Positions 24,948-34,566 are shown, counted from the stretch's first letter. The stretch is 64,000 bases of DNA from Bacillus sp. ISL-18 (GCF_018613415.1 NZ_JAGGQG010000019.1:179127-243126), one strand, 5' to 3'. Made by a program: numbers and translations. Notes: generated from the sequence alone by a model not told the origin.

Positions 24948-25832
24948 TCAATGAATATCCCGCTTCTTAAAACGGCCCCCGCGAACTTCCGCAATGTCAG
25001 CAATCGCTAAAAATGCGGTTGGATCAATATCTTCAACAATGGTCGTAAGTTTTGATTCTTCTAAACGAGAAATGATACTGAAAATAACTTTCTTATCATC
25101 TCCTGTATAGGCACCTTCACCATTTAAGTAGGTTACTCCACGTCCTAACCGGTCATTCACGGCATTTCCGATTTCATCGGCATTGTCACTAATAATCCAG
25201 ACCGATTTAGTTTCTTCGAGCCCTTGTACAACCGTATCGATTGCTTTCGAAGCAATAACATACGCTAATAACGAATACATGGCACGATCCCAGGTAAAGA
25301 CAAAACCTGCTGCGCCTAAGATAAAAATATTCATAAACATGATGATTTGACCAACTGAAAAAGGAACCTTTTTGCTAATAACAAGAGCTAGGATTTCTGT
25401 GCCATCTAATGCCCCGCCATTACGAATGACAAGTCCCACTCCTATTCCTAAAATCATTCCGCCAAAAAGGGTGGCCAAGAGGATATCTTCTGTAAAAGGG
25501 GGAATGGGATGAAAAAACGAAGTGAAAATGGATAATACGATAATTCCATAAACAGTTGAAAATGCAAAGGTTTTTCCCATTTGTTTGTAACCTAGATATA
25601 CAAAAGGCAGGTTCAAAATAAATAGAAAGATTCCTAATTTCCATCCGGTTAGATGTGCTAGCATGATGGAGATACCGGTGATCCCCCCATCAATTACGTG
25701 GTTCGGCACTAAAAATATTTCTAGTCCTGTTGCCATTAAAATTGCTCCAATGGTAATAGCGATGATTCGAAAAATAACCCTGCTCAGAGGCAGCTTACGA
25801 TGCTGAAAATTTTCCTTTATCAATTCTGTCAT
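24948..25832 (-). CDS. YitT-family membrane protein
   Basis: 294 residues: five to six hydrophobic segments (about 15-185; GLEIFLVPNHVIDGGITGIS and GVGLVIRNGGALDGTEILAL are family landmarks) and a C-terminal cytosolic DUF2179 domain (about 215-290, with LNGEGAYTGDDKKVIFSIISRLE). The family is common in Bacillus with many paralogues; no transport activity is established. GGAGAGG precedes the ATG. Confidence 0.88.
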   Translation of the reverse strand: MTELIKENFQHRKLPLSRVIFRIIAITIGAILMATGLEIFLVPNHVIDGGITGISIMLAHLTGWKLGIFLFILNLPFVYLGYKQMGKTFAFSTVYGIIVLSIFTSFFHPIPPFTEDILLATLFGGMILGIGVGLVIRNGGALDGTEILALVISKKVPFSVGQIIMFMNIFILGAAGFVFTWDRAMYSLLAYVIASKAIDTVVQGLEETKSVWIISDNADEIGNAVNDRLGRGVTYLNGEGAYTGDDKKVIFSIISRLEESKLTTIVEDIDPTAFLAIADIAEVRGGRFKKRDIH

Positions 25833-25965
25833 TAAACCTCTCCTTAATCATTGTAATTTTCCATATGAACATCTTATCTAGTAGGAAAACCCATAATATG
25901 TTCTTTATATGATTATATCATATTTTCAACAAAATTTGAACCGTAGTTCATATTTTTCATAAAAG

Positions 25966-25998
25966 AAAAAGGGATTGCAGCCTCTGCAACCCCCTTTT
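25966..25998 (-). terminator. Terminator of htpG
   Basis: AAAAGGG..GCAG / CTGC..CCCTTTT stem, overlapping the htpG stop region; TTCTTTTAT follows on the minus strand. Confidence 0.8.
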
Positions 25999-25999
25999 C

Positions 26000-27877
26000 T
26001 TATACCATTACCTTACATATATTATTTGTAAATTCGACTGGATCTTCAATCGGTAAGCCTTCAATAAGCAATGCTTGATTATATAGTAAGTTTGTAAATA
26101 AGGTAACCTTATCCTTATCCTGTTCATAGGCATCCTTTAATGATGCAAACACCTCGTGATGGACATTAATTTCCAAAATCTTATCTGCTTTAATATTTTG
26201 GCTGTTAGGCATTGCATTTAAGATTTTTTCCATTTCAATCGAAACTTCCCCATCAGTAGCTAAACATACTGGATGAGTTTTAAGTCGTTTCGATACTTTT
26301 ACATCTTTAACCTTATCATGTAGAACATTTTTCATAAAATCAAATAGCTCTTTGTTGTCTTGTTCCTCTGCAGACGTATCTTGATTTTCATCTGCTTCAA
26401 AGCCTAAATCACCGCTGGAAACTGATTTAAACTCTTTTTCTTTATAGGACATTATCATTCGTATCGCAAACTCATCAATCTCATCCGTGAAATAAAGAAT
26501 TTCATAGCCCTTATCCGCAACTAATTCCGTTTGTGGCAGTTTATCAATACGCTCATTCGATTCACCGGTTGCATAATAGATATATTTTTGGTCCTCTGGC
26601 ATTCTAGATAGGTATTCGTCAATAGTGACCAATTTTTTCTCCTTAGAGGAATAGAACATTAATAAATCCTGGAGTTCTTCTTTATGGCTTCCATAATCAC
26701 TGTAAACACCATATTTTAGTTGTCTGCCAAATGATTTAAAGAATGCTTCGTACTTTTCACGTTCATTTTTTAAGATCGACAATAATTCGCTTTTGATTTT
26801 CTTATTAATATTTTTGGCAATTAGCTTTAATTGACGGTCATGTTGAAGCATTTCTCTGGAGATATTTAAAGATAGATCTTCAGAGTCCACCATACCCTTC
26901 ACGAAACTAAAATAGTCTGGAAGTAAATCAGCACATTTATTCATGATTAACACACCATTGGAATATAACTCTAACCCTTTCTCAAATTCCTGTGTGTAAT
27001 AATCAAATGGAATGTTTTCCGGGATATATAAAATAGCGTTATATCTTACCGCACCATCAACGCTGATATGAATATGTTTAAGCGGCTTATCAAAACCGTA
27101 TCGTTTCTCCGTGTAAAAAAGTTCATAGTCTTCTGTTGTTAAATCCTTCTTATTCTTTTTCCAAATAGGAACCATGCTGTTAATCGTTTGTTCTTCCACT
27201 ACTTCTTCAAATTCATTTTCACTGCCCTCTTTAAGCTTGCGTTCTGTTACATCCATTTTGATTGGGTAGCGGATAAAATCCGAGTACTTTTTGATGATTG
27301 ACTTTAACCGGTACTCTTCAAGATACTCATCATAATTCTCATCTTCGGTATTTTCTTTAATTTTCAACGTAATCTCGGTACCAATTGAATCCTTCTCACA
27401 TGGTGCGATGGTATATCCGTCTGCTCCTTTGGATTCCCACTTGTACGCTTCATCACTGCCTAATGCCTTACTTAGCACTGATACTTCATCTGCCACCATA
27501 AAAGCTGAATAAAAACCAACCCCGAACTGGCCAATGATATCGTAACCGTCTTTAATTTCATTTTCCTTTTTGAAAGCTAACGAACCGCTTTTAGCAATTG
27601 TACCAAGGTTATTTTCGAATTCCTCCTTAGTCATCCCTATCCCGGTATCAGTAATTTTCAATAATCTATTGTCCTTATCAGCAGTGACTTTTATGTAATA
27701 GCTATCTTGGTCAAACGTCAACGTATCATCTGTTAAGGCCTTATAGTAGATTTTATCAATTGCATCGCTTGCATTAGACAATAACTCTCTTAAGAAAATC
27801 TCCCTGTGTGTGTAGATAGAATTGATCATCATGTCTAATAATCGTTTGGACTCTGCTTTAAACTGCTTCGTTTCCAT
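26000..27877 (-). CDS. htpG: Hsp90-family chaperone HtpG
   Basis: 625 residues, full length. N-terminal GHKL ATPase with ELLSNASDAIDK (metal/ATP asparagine), DTGIGMT and GQFGVGFYSAF; middle domain with FSFVKGMVDSEDLSLNISREMLQ; C-terminal dimerisation domain. The ATG at 27877 is chosen over the TTG one codon upstream because AGGAGAGG lies at the proper distance. In B. subtilis htpG is a class III heat-shock gene not controlled by HrcA, whereas here a perfect CIRCE element sits between promoter and gene. Confidence 0.97.
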   Translation of the reverse strand: METKQFKAESKRLLDMMINSIYTHREIFLRELLSNASDAIDKIYYKALTDDTLTFDQDSYYIKVTADKDNRLLKITDTGIGMTKEEFENNLGTIAKSGSLAFKKENEIKDGYDIIGQFGVGFYSAFMVADEVSVLSKALGSDEAYKWESKGADGYTIAPCEKDSIGTEITLKIKENTEDENYDEYLEEYRLKSIIKKYSDFIRYPIKMDVTERKLKEGSENEFEEVVEEQTINSMVPIWKKNKKDLTTEDYELFYTEKRYGFDKPLKHIHISVDGAVRYNAILYIPENIPFDYYTQEFEKGLELYSNGVLIMNKCADLLPDYFSFVKGMVDSEDLSLNISREMLQHDRQLKLIAKNINKKIKSELLSILKNEREKYEAFFKSFGRQLKYGVYSDYGSHKEELQDLLMFYSSKEKKLVTIDEYLSRMPEDQKYIYYATGESNERIDKLPQTELVADKGYEILYFTDEIDEFAIRMIMSYKEKEFKSVSSGDLGFEADENQDTSAEEQDNKELFDFMKNVLHDKVKDVKVSKRLKTHPVCLATDGEVSIEMEKILNAMPNSQNIKADKILEINVHHEVFASLKDAYEQDKDKVTLFTNLLYNQALLIEGLPIEDPVEFTNNICKVMV

Positions 27878-27913
27878 CAAGACCTCTCCTTTATCAACAA
27901 TCTATAGTCTATT

Positions 27914-27940
27914 TTAGCACTCTTAACTCGTGAGTGCTAA
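27914..27940. promoter_or_regulatory. CIRCE element (HrcA operator)
   Basis: TTAGCACTC-N9-GAGTGCTAA, an exact match to the CIRCE consensus, in the htpG leader just downstream of the promoter. It predicts HrcA repression and heat induction. Confidence 0.96.
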
Positions 27941-27949
27941 CCATTATTT

Positions 27950-27978
27950 TAATAACATATTTTCTATTTTGTTGTCAA
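27950..27978 (-). promoter_or_regulatory. Sigma-A promoter of htpG
   Basis: On the minus strand TTGACA (27973-27978), 17-bp spacer, TTATTA (27950-27955); the CIRCE element begins about 10 bp further on. Confidence 0.65.
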
Positions 27979-27981
27979 GAT

Positions 27982-28006
27982 AAAAAATAGCATCCTAATG
28001 GATGCT
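27982..28006 (-). terminator. Terminator of the yhgE gene
   Basis: AGCATCC / GGATGCT stem with a 4-nt loop; ATTTTTTATC follows on the minus strand and runs straight into the htpG -35 box. Confidence 0.85.
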
Positions 28007-28051
28007 GGGTCGAACCGAAATTAAAGGAAAGAAATTAAACTTCAACATCCG

Positions 28052-30079
28052 TTATTGAATAATTTTTGAACTCCTGGCCCGTGCTGCTGTCTTTTCAATG
28101 CGCTGGCTCAAAGGTTTTTTCAAGACTAATGCTAACAGAAAACTGACTGCGACAAAGACAAGCAAATAAGAAATATCCCTTATTACTACATCCACTACCA
28201 TTCCTCCGACTGTTTCGCGGAGCATACTTACTGCATACGTAAACGGCATAAAGGGATAAATCATTTGGAAAAAAGCAGAGGTGGTACTAACAGGAAAGGT
28301 CGCCCCGGAACTTGAAATTTGCAGCACCAAAAGGATAATAGCTAACCCTTTTCCAATCGTGCCAAAGACAGAGCATAACGTAAACGTGATAATAACAAAC
28401 ACAATCCCAATCAAGACACTAAGAAGAACAAACCAAACTTTATCAACTGCATACGTATGAATGAAATATAAATCACCGAGTGAAACAATAACAGCTTGTA
28501 GGATTCCGATTGTTTGAAAGGTAAGCAGCCTTCCAAAGTAAACCTGATAACTTTTATACTTTTGAACATCTTCTACATCTACTCGAAGTGAGGCAATGAG
28601 AAAGGTAGCCCCCACCCAAAGGGCCAGCATCGTATAAAAAGGGGTCATCGCCGATCCATAATTTGGAATAGGAAAAATTCTTTTTGTTTTTAACAGAACA
28701 GGGCTCGACAAAAAGCTACTTTCTGCATGTGGGTCATGTTTCAAAAATTGAATTAAATCATTCACATTAACACTGCCCTTTAATCTTCGCAGTTTATCAG
28801 CTGTACTTCTTATCTGTGCTTCAAAACCTGGTAAATCATTTCTTGCAAGGTCGGCAGCTTTATGGACAGCCGCTTCCAACCCCGGGAGCTTTGTTCGAAT
28901 CAGATTTGCGGCCTTCCGAATATCGCTTATCACAGCAGGCAGATCATTTCGTACAAAATCAGCCGCTTGATGAATCCTTTTTTCAATAGTGGGAAGATCA
29001 TTTTTCATGAAATTGGCGGAGCTGTTTATTATTTGTTCCCCTTCTGAAACTTTCTGCTGGAGATCAACACGAGCTTGCATCACGGTAGTGTGAAGGCTTA
29101 CTAAATCATCATGAAGAGTTGCTAACTTTGACGTATTAGCACTAGTTTCAGCCTGTGTGGCAGCTTGTGCAGTACGCTCAATTGCTTGATTAATATTTGT
29201 CTCGATTTCGGATAAATTGGCTTCGACTTGAGTTATAATTCCATTTACACGATTCAAATCAGTCAATTTGTCTTGAAGTGCCAATATTTTATCGCTTGCT
29301 TCATTGACGAGCGGAAGATTTGCTTCAACTTTTAGAATACTGTTGCCTGCTTGGGTAATTTCAGGGATTCTTTGCTCCAGTTCGATGATTTTTTGCCCTT
29401 TTTCTCTAATTTCAGGCAATTTTCCTTCTAACTCAATCGCTTTCTTTCCCATTGCATCGATTTCCGGTAATGCCTGTTCTAGTTTGAAGATTTGGTCCTC
29501 CATGTTGTGAATCGATGGCAAGGCCTTCTCTAACTCAATTCCTGCTTTATAAAAACCGGAAAAAATGGCATCCCCTACTGTTTTGACAAAGGCCTGACTA
29601 ATTTGGTTGGTTATACTTGATGCTCCAGAACTCGCAATTTTTGGAGCAACGGCATTAATTTTTTCATTTACCCCAAACAAGATCTGTGGCTTTTTCGGAT
29701 TTATTTCAAGAATGCTGGTCATTTTTTTTGAAAAATCGGTTGGGATATAGAGATAAGCATAATAATCCCCTTTTTCGACTCCTTTTTTGGCGGTAGTGTA
29801 ATGAACAAATACCCAGCCAAGTTTCTTGTTGTCTTTTAGATTTTCGACAATTTCTTTTCCTACATTAATCTTCTTTCCTTGGATTTCCGCTCCTTCATCT
29901 TCATTGGCAACAGCCACCTTAATTCCAGAGGTATTGCTGTATGGGTCCCACATTGCTTTAATATTAATCCAAGCATAGGCGGAAGGCAGTATTGTAAGTG
30001 CCCCCAATAACAGGATCGCAATAGGCACTTTGCTTATATTTTTCCAATCAGTCCTATAGATGCTCCATATTTTCCCCAT
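28052..30079 (-). CDS. YhgE/Pip-family membrane protein
   Basis: 675 residues. TM1 near residues 18-38, the conserved YhgE/Pip N-terminal extracellular domain (VAVANEDEGAEIQGKKINVGKEIVE..., near 55-180), a long coiled-coil middle (190-430) and five to six TM segments at the C-terminus (485-665). The middle contains LPEI-containing repeats about 21-22 residues apart (KLEQALPEI, ELEGKLPEI, ELEQRIPEI, KVEANLPLV) and a second set (VRNDLPA, IRTKLPG, ARNDLPG). Relatives include the lactococcal phage-infection protein Pip; function in bacilli is unknown. It is transcribed alone. Confidence 0.85.
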   Translation of the reverse strand: MGKIWSIYRTDWKNISKVPIAILLLGALTILPSAYAWINIKAMWDPYSNTSGIKVAVANEDEGAEIQGKKINVGKEIVENLKDNKKLGWVFVHYTTAKKGVEKGDYYAYLYIPTDFSKKMTSILEINPKKPQILFGVNEKINAVAPKIASSGASSITNQISQAFVKTVGDAIFSGFYKAGIELEKALPSIHNMEDQIFKLEQALPEIDAMGKKAIELEGKLPEIREKGQKIIELEQRIPEITQAGNSILKVEANLPLVNEASDKILALQDKLTDLNRVNGIITQVEANLSEIETNINQAIERTAQAATQAETSANTSKLATLHDDLVSLHTTVMQARVDLQQKVSEGEQIINSSANFMKNDLPTIEKRIHQAADFVRNDLPAVISDIRKAANLIRTKLPGLEAAVHKAADLARNDLPGFEAQIRSTADKLRRLKGSVNVNDLIQFLKHDPHAESSFLSSPVLLKTKRIFPIPNYGSAMTPFYTMLALWVGATFLIASLRVDVEDVQKYKSYQVYFGRLLTFQTIGILQAVIVSLGDLYFIHTYAVDKVWFVLLSVLIGIVFVIITFTLCSVFGTIGKGLAIILLVLQISSSGATFPVSTTSAFFQMIYPFMPFTYAVSMLRETVGGMVVDVVIRDISYLLVFVAVSFLLALVLKKPLSQRIEKTAARARSSKIIQ

Positions 30080-30253
30080 AGTCCCCCGCCTTTAGTAAGA
30101 TTTTCTCCACTTAGCTTTCCACTAATTACTTAACTAGATTCAGGGAAATGAATAATCATATTTTTTGTGTGAGCTATTTAGGCATTTCGTTCAGGTGATA
30201 AAGAGTGTGACTGCATATGCTGATATAAAATACTTGATGAAAGGGGCATTTCT

Positions 30254-30469
30254 GTGAGTAATTCATCGGACAATTCAATCATACCTAATTCGGTGATTGA
30301 TTTACTTGTAAGTGATATTTTTCGAAAAAATGGGATCAGTTTAGACAAAGCGAAAGGAAACTTATCTGAGGAACAAAAACAAATGTTAAAAGATTTAATC
30401 AAAGATTTATCTCAGCAAGTGGATTCGTTTGTTAAAAACCCCTCAAACGAAAAGAAAATAGATGAATAA
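30254..30469 (+). CDS. CotW-like small spore-coat protein (tentative)
   Basis: 71 residues, starting at GTG (30254) with AAAGGGG 8 nt upstream. Hydrophilic helical protein: VIDLLVSDIFRKNGISLDKAKGNLSEEQKQMLKDLIKDLSQQVDSF. The position directly upstream of two CotX/CotV-family genes matches cotW of the B. subtilis cotVWXYZ cluster, and the DLLVSDIFRKNG pattern is compatible, but the assignment rests mostly on context. It has its own terminator. Confidence 0.6.
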   Translation: MSNSSDNSIIPNSVIDLLVSDIFRKNGISLDKAKGNLSEEQKQMLKDLIKDLSQQVDSFVKNPSNEKKIDE

Positions 30470-30482
30470 GCGAACCAATTAA

Positions 30483-30506
30483 GACGCCTGTATGGCGTTT
30501 TTTTTA
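30483..30506 (+). terminator. Terminator of the cotW-like gene
   Basis: GACGCC / GGCGTT stem with a 5-nt loop followed by a run of T. Confidence 0.85.
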
Positions 30507-30606
30507 GGCCATTTTTTAAAATAGGCTGTTTTTAGGGACTCGTCCAATCATAACAGGAGACAACCTCATATATTAAATCGAAACTAACAAAAGGAGTGTT
30601 TTATAA

Positions 30607-31101
30607 ATGGGATCATCCAGCAGGGATAGACACAAAAGCAGCCGTAGCGAGAAGAGCTCTCGTGACTACGAGAAAAAAGAGTATAAATCCAGCTCCAAGC
30701 ATGACGACCAAGAAAGGAAACATCGTAATGCAGAAGTAACACAGGAAGCAGGCCAATTCTCTTTTGTCGACCAAGAATCTGATGAGCTAATCTTTATTAA
30801 AGATTCTTGCAACGTCAAGGTTCACTCAACTGATACACAAGCAGCTGTTTCCTTACAAGTAGGACTGCAGCTAGCTATTGCGATTGTCGTTAGAATTACA
30901 ATTGGAGATTCTCCAACAGGGCAAAGTGTTTTGCAAGATCTAATGCAGGTTTTTGATTCAGAACAGACAAACAAGCAAAAAGTTATTGTCGAAAATTCAA
31001 AAGATATCTGTATTACAACTACTGATACAGACTTATCTGTCAATATTCAAGCCCTATTACAAGTACTTGTTTCATTAGTGGTTAAGTTAGACGTTCTATA
31101 A
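30607..31101 (+). CDS. CotX/CotV-family spore-coat protein
   Basis: 164 residues. A highly charged, Ser/Lys/Arg-rich N-terminus (residues 1-45) precedes the CotX-type domain with its twin motif: STDTQAAVSLQVGLQLAIAI and TTDTDLSVNIQALLQVLVSLV, ending KLDVL. These proteins form the outer, insoluble coat or crust in Bacillus. AAAGGAGTG precedes the ATG. CATATATTA at about 30567-30575 resembles a sigma-K -10 box, which would fit late mother-cell expression but is weak evidence. Confidence 0.85.
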   Translation: MGSSSRDRHKSSRSEKSSRDYEKKEYKSSSKHDDQERKHRNAEVTQEAGQFSFVDQESDELIFIKDSCNVKVHSTDTQAAVSLQVGLQLAIAIVVRITIGDSPTGQSVLQDLMQVFDSEQTNKQKVIVENSKDICITTTDTDLSVNIQALLQVLVSLVVKLDVL

Positions 31102-31128
31102 AAAAACAATAAGAGGTGAAAAAATAAC

Positions 31129-31560
31129 ATGAGCGAAAATAAATGGAAAGCATTGGATCACTGCGATGATAATTGTAAAGAAAATGAAGCAAACGTTTCA
31201 CAAGAAGGAGACCAAGTGACTTCAACAACACAAGAATCCTTTGAATGGATTGTGGTAAAAGATTCTGAAGGCGTCACTGTTCACACAACCGATACTCAAG
31301 CAGCAGTTTCCCTACAAGCTGCCATTCAGGTTGCCATTGCCGTTGTCATTAGTATCACGATTGGAGATTCAGAAAAAGGCAGTGCAGTTGCACAAGATTT
31401 CAAACAATTCTTCAAATCCAAACAACGTAATTCTCAAAAAACGATCATTCATGGAAGTAAATGTGTAGAAGTGACGACAACAGATACTCAAGTCTCTGTG
31501 AATATCCAAGCGTTACTTCAAGTTCTAGTTGCGATTGTTGCAAAATTAGATGTTCTTTAA
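31129..31560 (+). CDS. CotX/CotV-family spore-coat protein, paralogue
   Basis: 143 residues. Same domain as the preceding gene (TTDTQAAVSLQAAIQVAIAVVISITIGDS; TTDTQVSVNIQALLQVLVAIV; ending KLDVL) but with a shorter acidic N-terminus. The two genes are 27 nt apart and clearly arose by duplication. GAGGTGA precedes the ATG. Confidence 0.85.
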   Translation: MSENKWKALDHCDDNCKENEANVSQEGDQVTSTTQESFEWIVVKDSEGVTVHTTDTQAAVSLQAAIQVAIAVVISITIGDSEKGSAVAQDFKQFFKSKQRNSQKTIIHGSKCVEVTTTDTQVSVNIQALLQVLVAIVAKLDVL

Positions 31561-31583
31561 TTAAACGGTTTAAACAAAAACAA

Positions 31584-31614
31584 AAAAGGCTGCCCATCGG
31601 CAGCCTTTTATTAT
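31584..31614. terminator. Bidirectional terminator
   Basis: AAAGGCTGCC / GGCAGCCTTTT stem with a short loop between convergent cot and ltaS genes. Confidence 0.88.
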
Positions 31615-33566
31615 TTAGTCGTTTCCTCATTTTGTGAAAGATTATAATTATATTTTGAACGGTCAACAGGTGTAAAGTTTTTTGGCGTATAGAAACGTAA
31701 TAAATCGCCATTTACTACTTTATCTGAAAAAGTAAGTTTTTCCTGGACCATCTCTTTGTATTTTTTTGCTTCAACCAGTTTGTCCGATTCTAACTTAAGC
31801 CCAGTCGCTGAATCAAAATATTTACCATCAATCGATGATATTGTTGGGCTCACATAATCACCGTTTCGGAATGCCACTAAACTATCATGCTGTTTAGACA
31901 GTAAGTCCGTACCAAATTGAACATTATCTTTTGTATCGATACCTAAAAGATGAAGAACAGTTGGCAGAAGGTCAACTTGACCGCCATACTCATGGTTTAC
32001 CCCGCCCTGCACGCCAGGAACACGGATAAACAACGGTACACGCTGTAATCCAGCACTATCAAAAGGTGTAATTTCTTCTTTGCCAAGTACTTGTGCCATC
32101 GCTTTATTATGATTTTCAGAAATTCCATAATGGTCACCATACATAATAATAATGGACTTGTTATATAGCCCAGACTTCTTAAGATAATCAAAAAATTGCC
32201 TTAATGCCTCGTCAGCGTATCGAGCCGTTTGGAAATATCCATCCACAGACTTATCACCTGTTGTGCCCGGTGCGATCGTTGCATCTTTTTGATTCATCGC
32301 ATACGGATAGTGATTGGCAACCGTAATAAATTTAGTATAAAACGGCTGTGGCAATGATTCCAATAACGGGATGGATTGCTGATAGAATGGTTTATCCATT
32401 AAACCATATTCTGCCTCATCGGATGAATTAATCTGATAATAGTTGGCATCATAAAACTTGTCAAAACCAAACGATTTATAGATTTCATTGCGATTCCAGA
32501 AACTTCCGGAATTACCATGAAAAACAGCGGAAGTATAGCCATTCTGCCCTAAAATAGCAGGTGCAGCTTGGAATGTGTTTAACCCTTTTGTTGTAAAAAC
32601 AGATCCCTCTGGTAAGCCAAACAAAGAATTCTCGAGCATAAATTCTGCATCAGATGTTTTTCCCTGCCCTGTTTGATGAAAAAAGTTATCAAAATACATG
32701 GTATTTTGCTCTTTGATCAATGAGTTTAAAAACGGTGTAACCTCTTCCCCATTTAACTTATAATTGATCAAAAAGTTTTGGAAGGACTCGAGGTGTAAGT
32801 AAATCACATTCATACCCTTACCTTTAGCAAAGTAAGCCGGGTTTGGTTCGGCATAGTTAGACTTTGTGTAGTTAATAACGTCGGTAATATCATCACTGCT
32901 AGCCATTACTCTTTGTGCGGATGCATGTGTGCTCTTCACTGCATCATAGATCGTGTAATTATACATTCCTAGATATTTGACAATATAATTTCGGTCAAAT
33001 CCTCTAGTTAATAACTGTGGGCGATCCATTTCCGCCAGCGATAAGTTTACGCAGGAAACCATCAGCGCTAAAGAGTATAATACAGAAATCTTTTTACGCT
33101 TAATATCGATCATCTCTATCTTAACAAGCCTGAATGCAAGTAAAGCAACTAAAACGATAAAGTCCAGAAAGAATAGTATGTCATATGGTTTTAATAAGGT
33201 AAGCACACTTCCACTCACGTCCCCAAAGTTTTGAGTCTGTGTCAGGGTAGGCAGTGTGATAAAGTCGTTAAAGAATCGGTAAAAAACCACATTCGCAAAT
33301 AATAGAAAAGATAATAAGAAATAAATAACCATCATCGAAATATATTTCTTTCTTCCTTTAAAAAAGGCGGATATTCCTAAAAAAATCAAGGAAGAACCTA
33401 ATGGATTAAAAAACAAAAGAAATTTTTGCAATGTATTTTCTATGCCCAATTGAAATTGTGTTAACTGGACTAAATAAGTTTTCAACCATAGTAAAAGAAC
33501 AGACAAAAATAAAAAGCCAACATATTTATTTAAAATACTTTGACCCTTAATTAGTAACTTATTCAT
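31611..33566 (-). CDS. Lipoteichoic acid synthase family protein
   Basis: 651 residues: five TM segments (about 15-190), then an extracellular sulfatase-like catalytic domain. The active-site threonine lies in GQGKTSDAEF near residue 305, metal ligands in YLHLESFQN near 258 and MYGDHYGISENHN near 478, and VANHYPY between. It polymerises glycerol-phosphate from phosphatidylglycerol onto a glycolipid anchor. Bacillus has several paralogues (LtaS, YfnI, YqgS, YvgJ); which this matches is not decided here. Confidence 0.92.
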   Translation of the reverse strand: MNKLLIKGQSILNKYVGFLFLSVLLLWLKTYLVQLTQFQLGIENTLQKFLLFFNPLGSSLIFLGISAFFKGRKKYISMMVIYFLLSFLLFANVVFYRFFNDFITLPTLTQTQNFGDVSGSVLTLLKPYDILFFLDFIVLVALLAFRLVKIEMIDIKRKKISVLYSLALMVSCVNLSLAEMDRPQLLTRGFDRNYIVKYLGMYNYTIYDAVKSTHASAQRVMASSDDITDVINYTKSNYAEPNPAYFAKGKGMNVIYLHLESFQNFLINYKLNGEEVTPFLNSLIKEQNTMYFDNFFHQTGQGKTSDAEFMLENSLFGLPEGSVFTTKGLNTFQAAPAILGQNGYTSAVFHGNSGSFWNRNEIYKSFGFDKFYDANYYQINSSDEAEYGLMDKPFYQQSIPLLESLPQPFYTKFITVANHYPYAMNQKDATIAPGTTGDKSVDGYFQTARYADEALRQFFDYLKKSGLYNKSIIIMYGDHYGISENHNKAMAQVLGKEEITPFDSAGLQRVPLFIRVPGVQGGVNHEYGGQVDLLPTVLHLLGIDTKDNVQFGTDLLSKQHDSLVAFRNGDYVSPTISSIDGKYFDSATGLKLESDKLVEAKKYKEMVQEKLTFSDKVVNGDLLRFYTPKNFTPVDRSKYNYNLSQNEETTK

Positions 33567-33831
33567 GTTTCACATCACCTCATAGTGCAATATTATGACA
33601 AAAAAGATTGGACAATAAAATAGAAGTTTGTACCCAAATTCACTAACATATATCTTAACAGGTAAATATGAACAATTCATGAACAAAAGTTAAAAATGTT
33701 TCGGTATGGACAGAAGAAACTACTGGGTAAGAGAATGAATTCGGAAGTGCGTAGGAAAACTATCTCTGTGCACTTCAAGGAAGGAGGCACTAGTCCTGAA
33801 CAACTTTTCTAACACTTTAAGGAGGGTAACG

Positions 33832-34344
33832 ATGGGAATATTAAGTGGGAATCCAAAAGACGAGCCCTTACATTATGGCGAGGTTTTTGATATTTGGGCT
33901 TCACAATTAGCTGGAAACAATATGATTTCTGGTTATAAAACAATGTTAAATCATGCTGGTGATGAGGATTTAAAAAAGGTACTTCTTGAAGCAATCGAAA
34001 CAGGCGAACAGCAAAAGAAACAGATTGAAGAACTTTTGAAAGAAAATGGAGTTGGTTTGCCACCAGTTATGCCTGACCCGCCGGAGGCTTGTTTAGAAGA
34101 CATTCCAATTGGTGCCAGAATTCCGGATCCAGCGATTGCAGCTACCCTTGCAGCAGACACGGCTGCCGGTTTAGTCGCTTGCAGTCAAGTCATTGGAATG
34201 TCCATAAGGGAAGATGTTGCCATGATGTATGGACAATTCCATACTCAAAAAGCAGTACTAGGTGCAAAGATTTTACGCCTAAATAAAGAAAAAGGCTGGC
34301 TGATCCCACCACCGCTTCATCTTACTAAACATCACGACTGTTAA
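33832..34344 (+). CDS. DUF3231-family protein
   Basis: 170 residues, four-helix-type pattern. Conserved elements: GNPKDEPLHYGEVFDIWASQLAGNNMISGYKTMLNHAGDEDLKKVL, then LPPVMPDPPEACLEDIPIGARIPDPAIAA and QVIGMSIREDVAMMYGQFH. The DUF3231 family is ferritin-like and common in bacilli; the visible conserved D/E/H residues could bind metal but no role is known. AAGGAGGG precedes the ATG. Confidence 0.82.
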   Translation: MGILSGNPKDEPLHYGEVFDIWASQLAGNNMISGYKTMLNHAGDEDLKKVLLEAIETGEQQKKQIEELLKENGVGLPPVMPDPPEACLEDIPIGARIPDPAIAATLAADTAAGLVACSQVIGMSIREDVAMMYGQFHTQKAVLGAKILRLNKEKGWLIPPPLHLTKHHDC

Positions 34345-34392
34345 GAGAGCGCATTTCAAGCTCTTTTCATCATCCACATTGGAGGGATTTTA

Positions 34393-34566
34393 ATGTCTAC
34401 ACAGGACTCTAAGCAGCCAAATAATAATGCAATAGAAAGTCCCCAAGGATCTGGTTCTGAATATCACCGTGAGCACGCAGGGAATGTTCCAGATTATGGT
34501 GGAAACAGTATGGAGCAAATCGCTAAAGACGAATTAAAAAATCAAACCGACAATACAAATATGTAA
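34393..34566 (+). CDS. Small hydrophilic protein, unknown
   Basis: 57 residues, starting MSTQDSKQPNNNAIESPQGS and ending NQTDNTNM, with GGAGGGATTTTA before the ATG. It is Asn/Gln/Ser-rich with no hydrophobic segment. It follows the DUF3231 gene by 48 nt and precedes a terminator, so the two are probably one operon. Not recognised; a spore-associated role is possible but unsupported. Confidence 0.6.
   Translation: MSTQDSKQPNNNAIESPQGSGSEYHREHAGNVPDYGGNSMEQIAKDELKNQTDNTNM

Noticed and set aside
33691..33778. Two very short open frames before the DUF3231 gene
   Set aside because: At 10 and 25 codons with no convincing ribosome site, they are within chance expectation.
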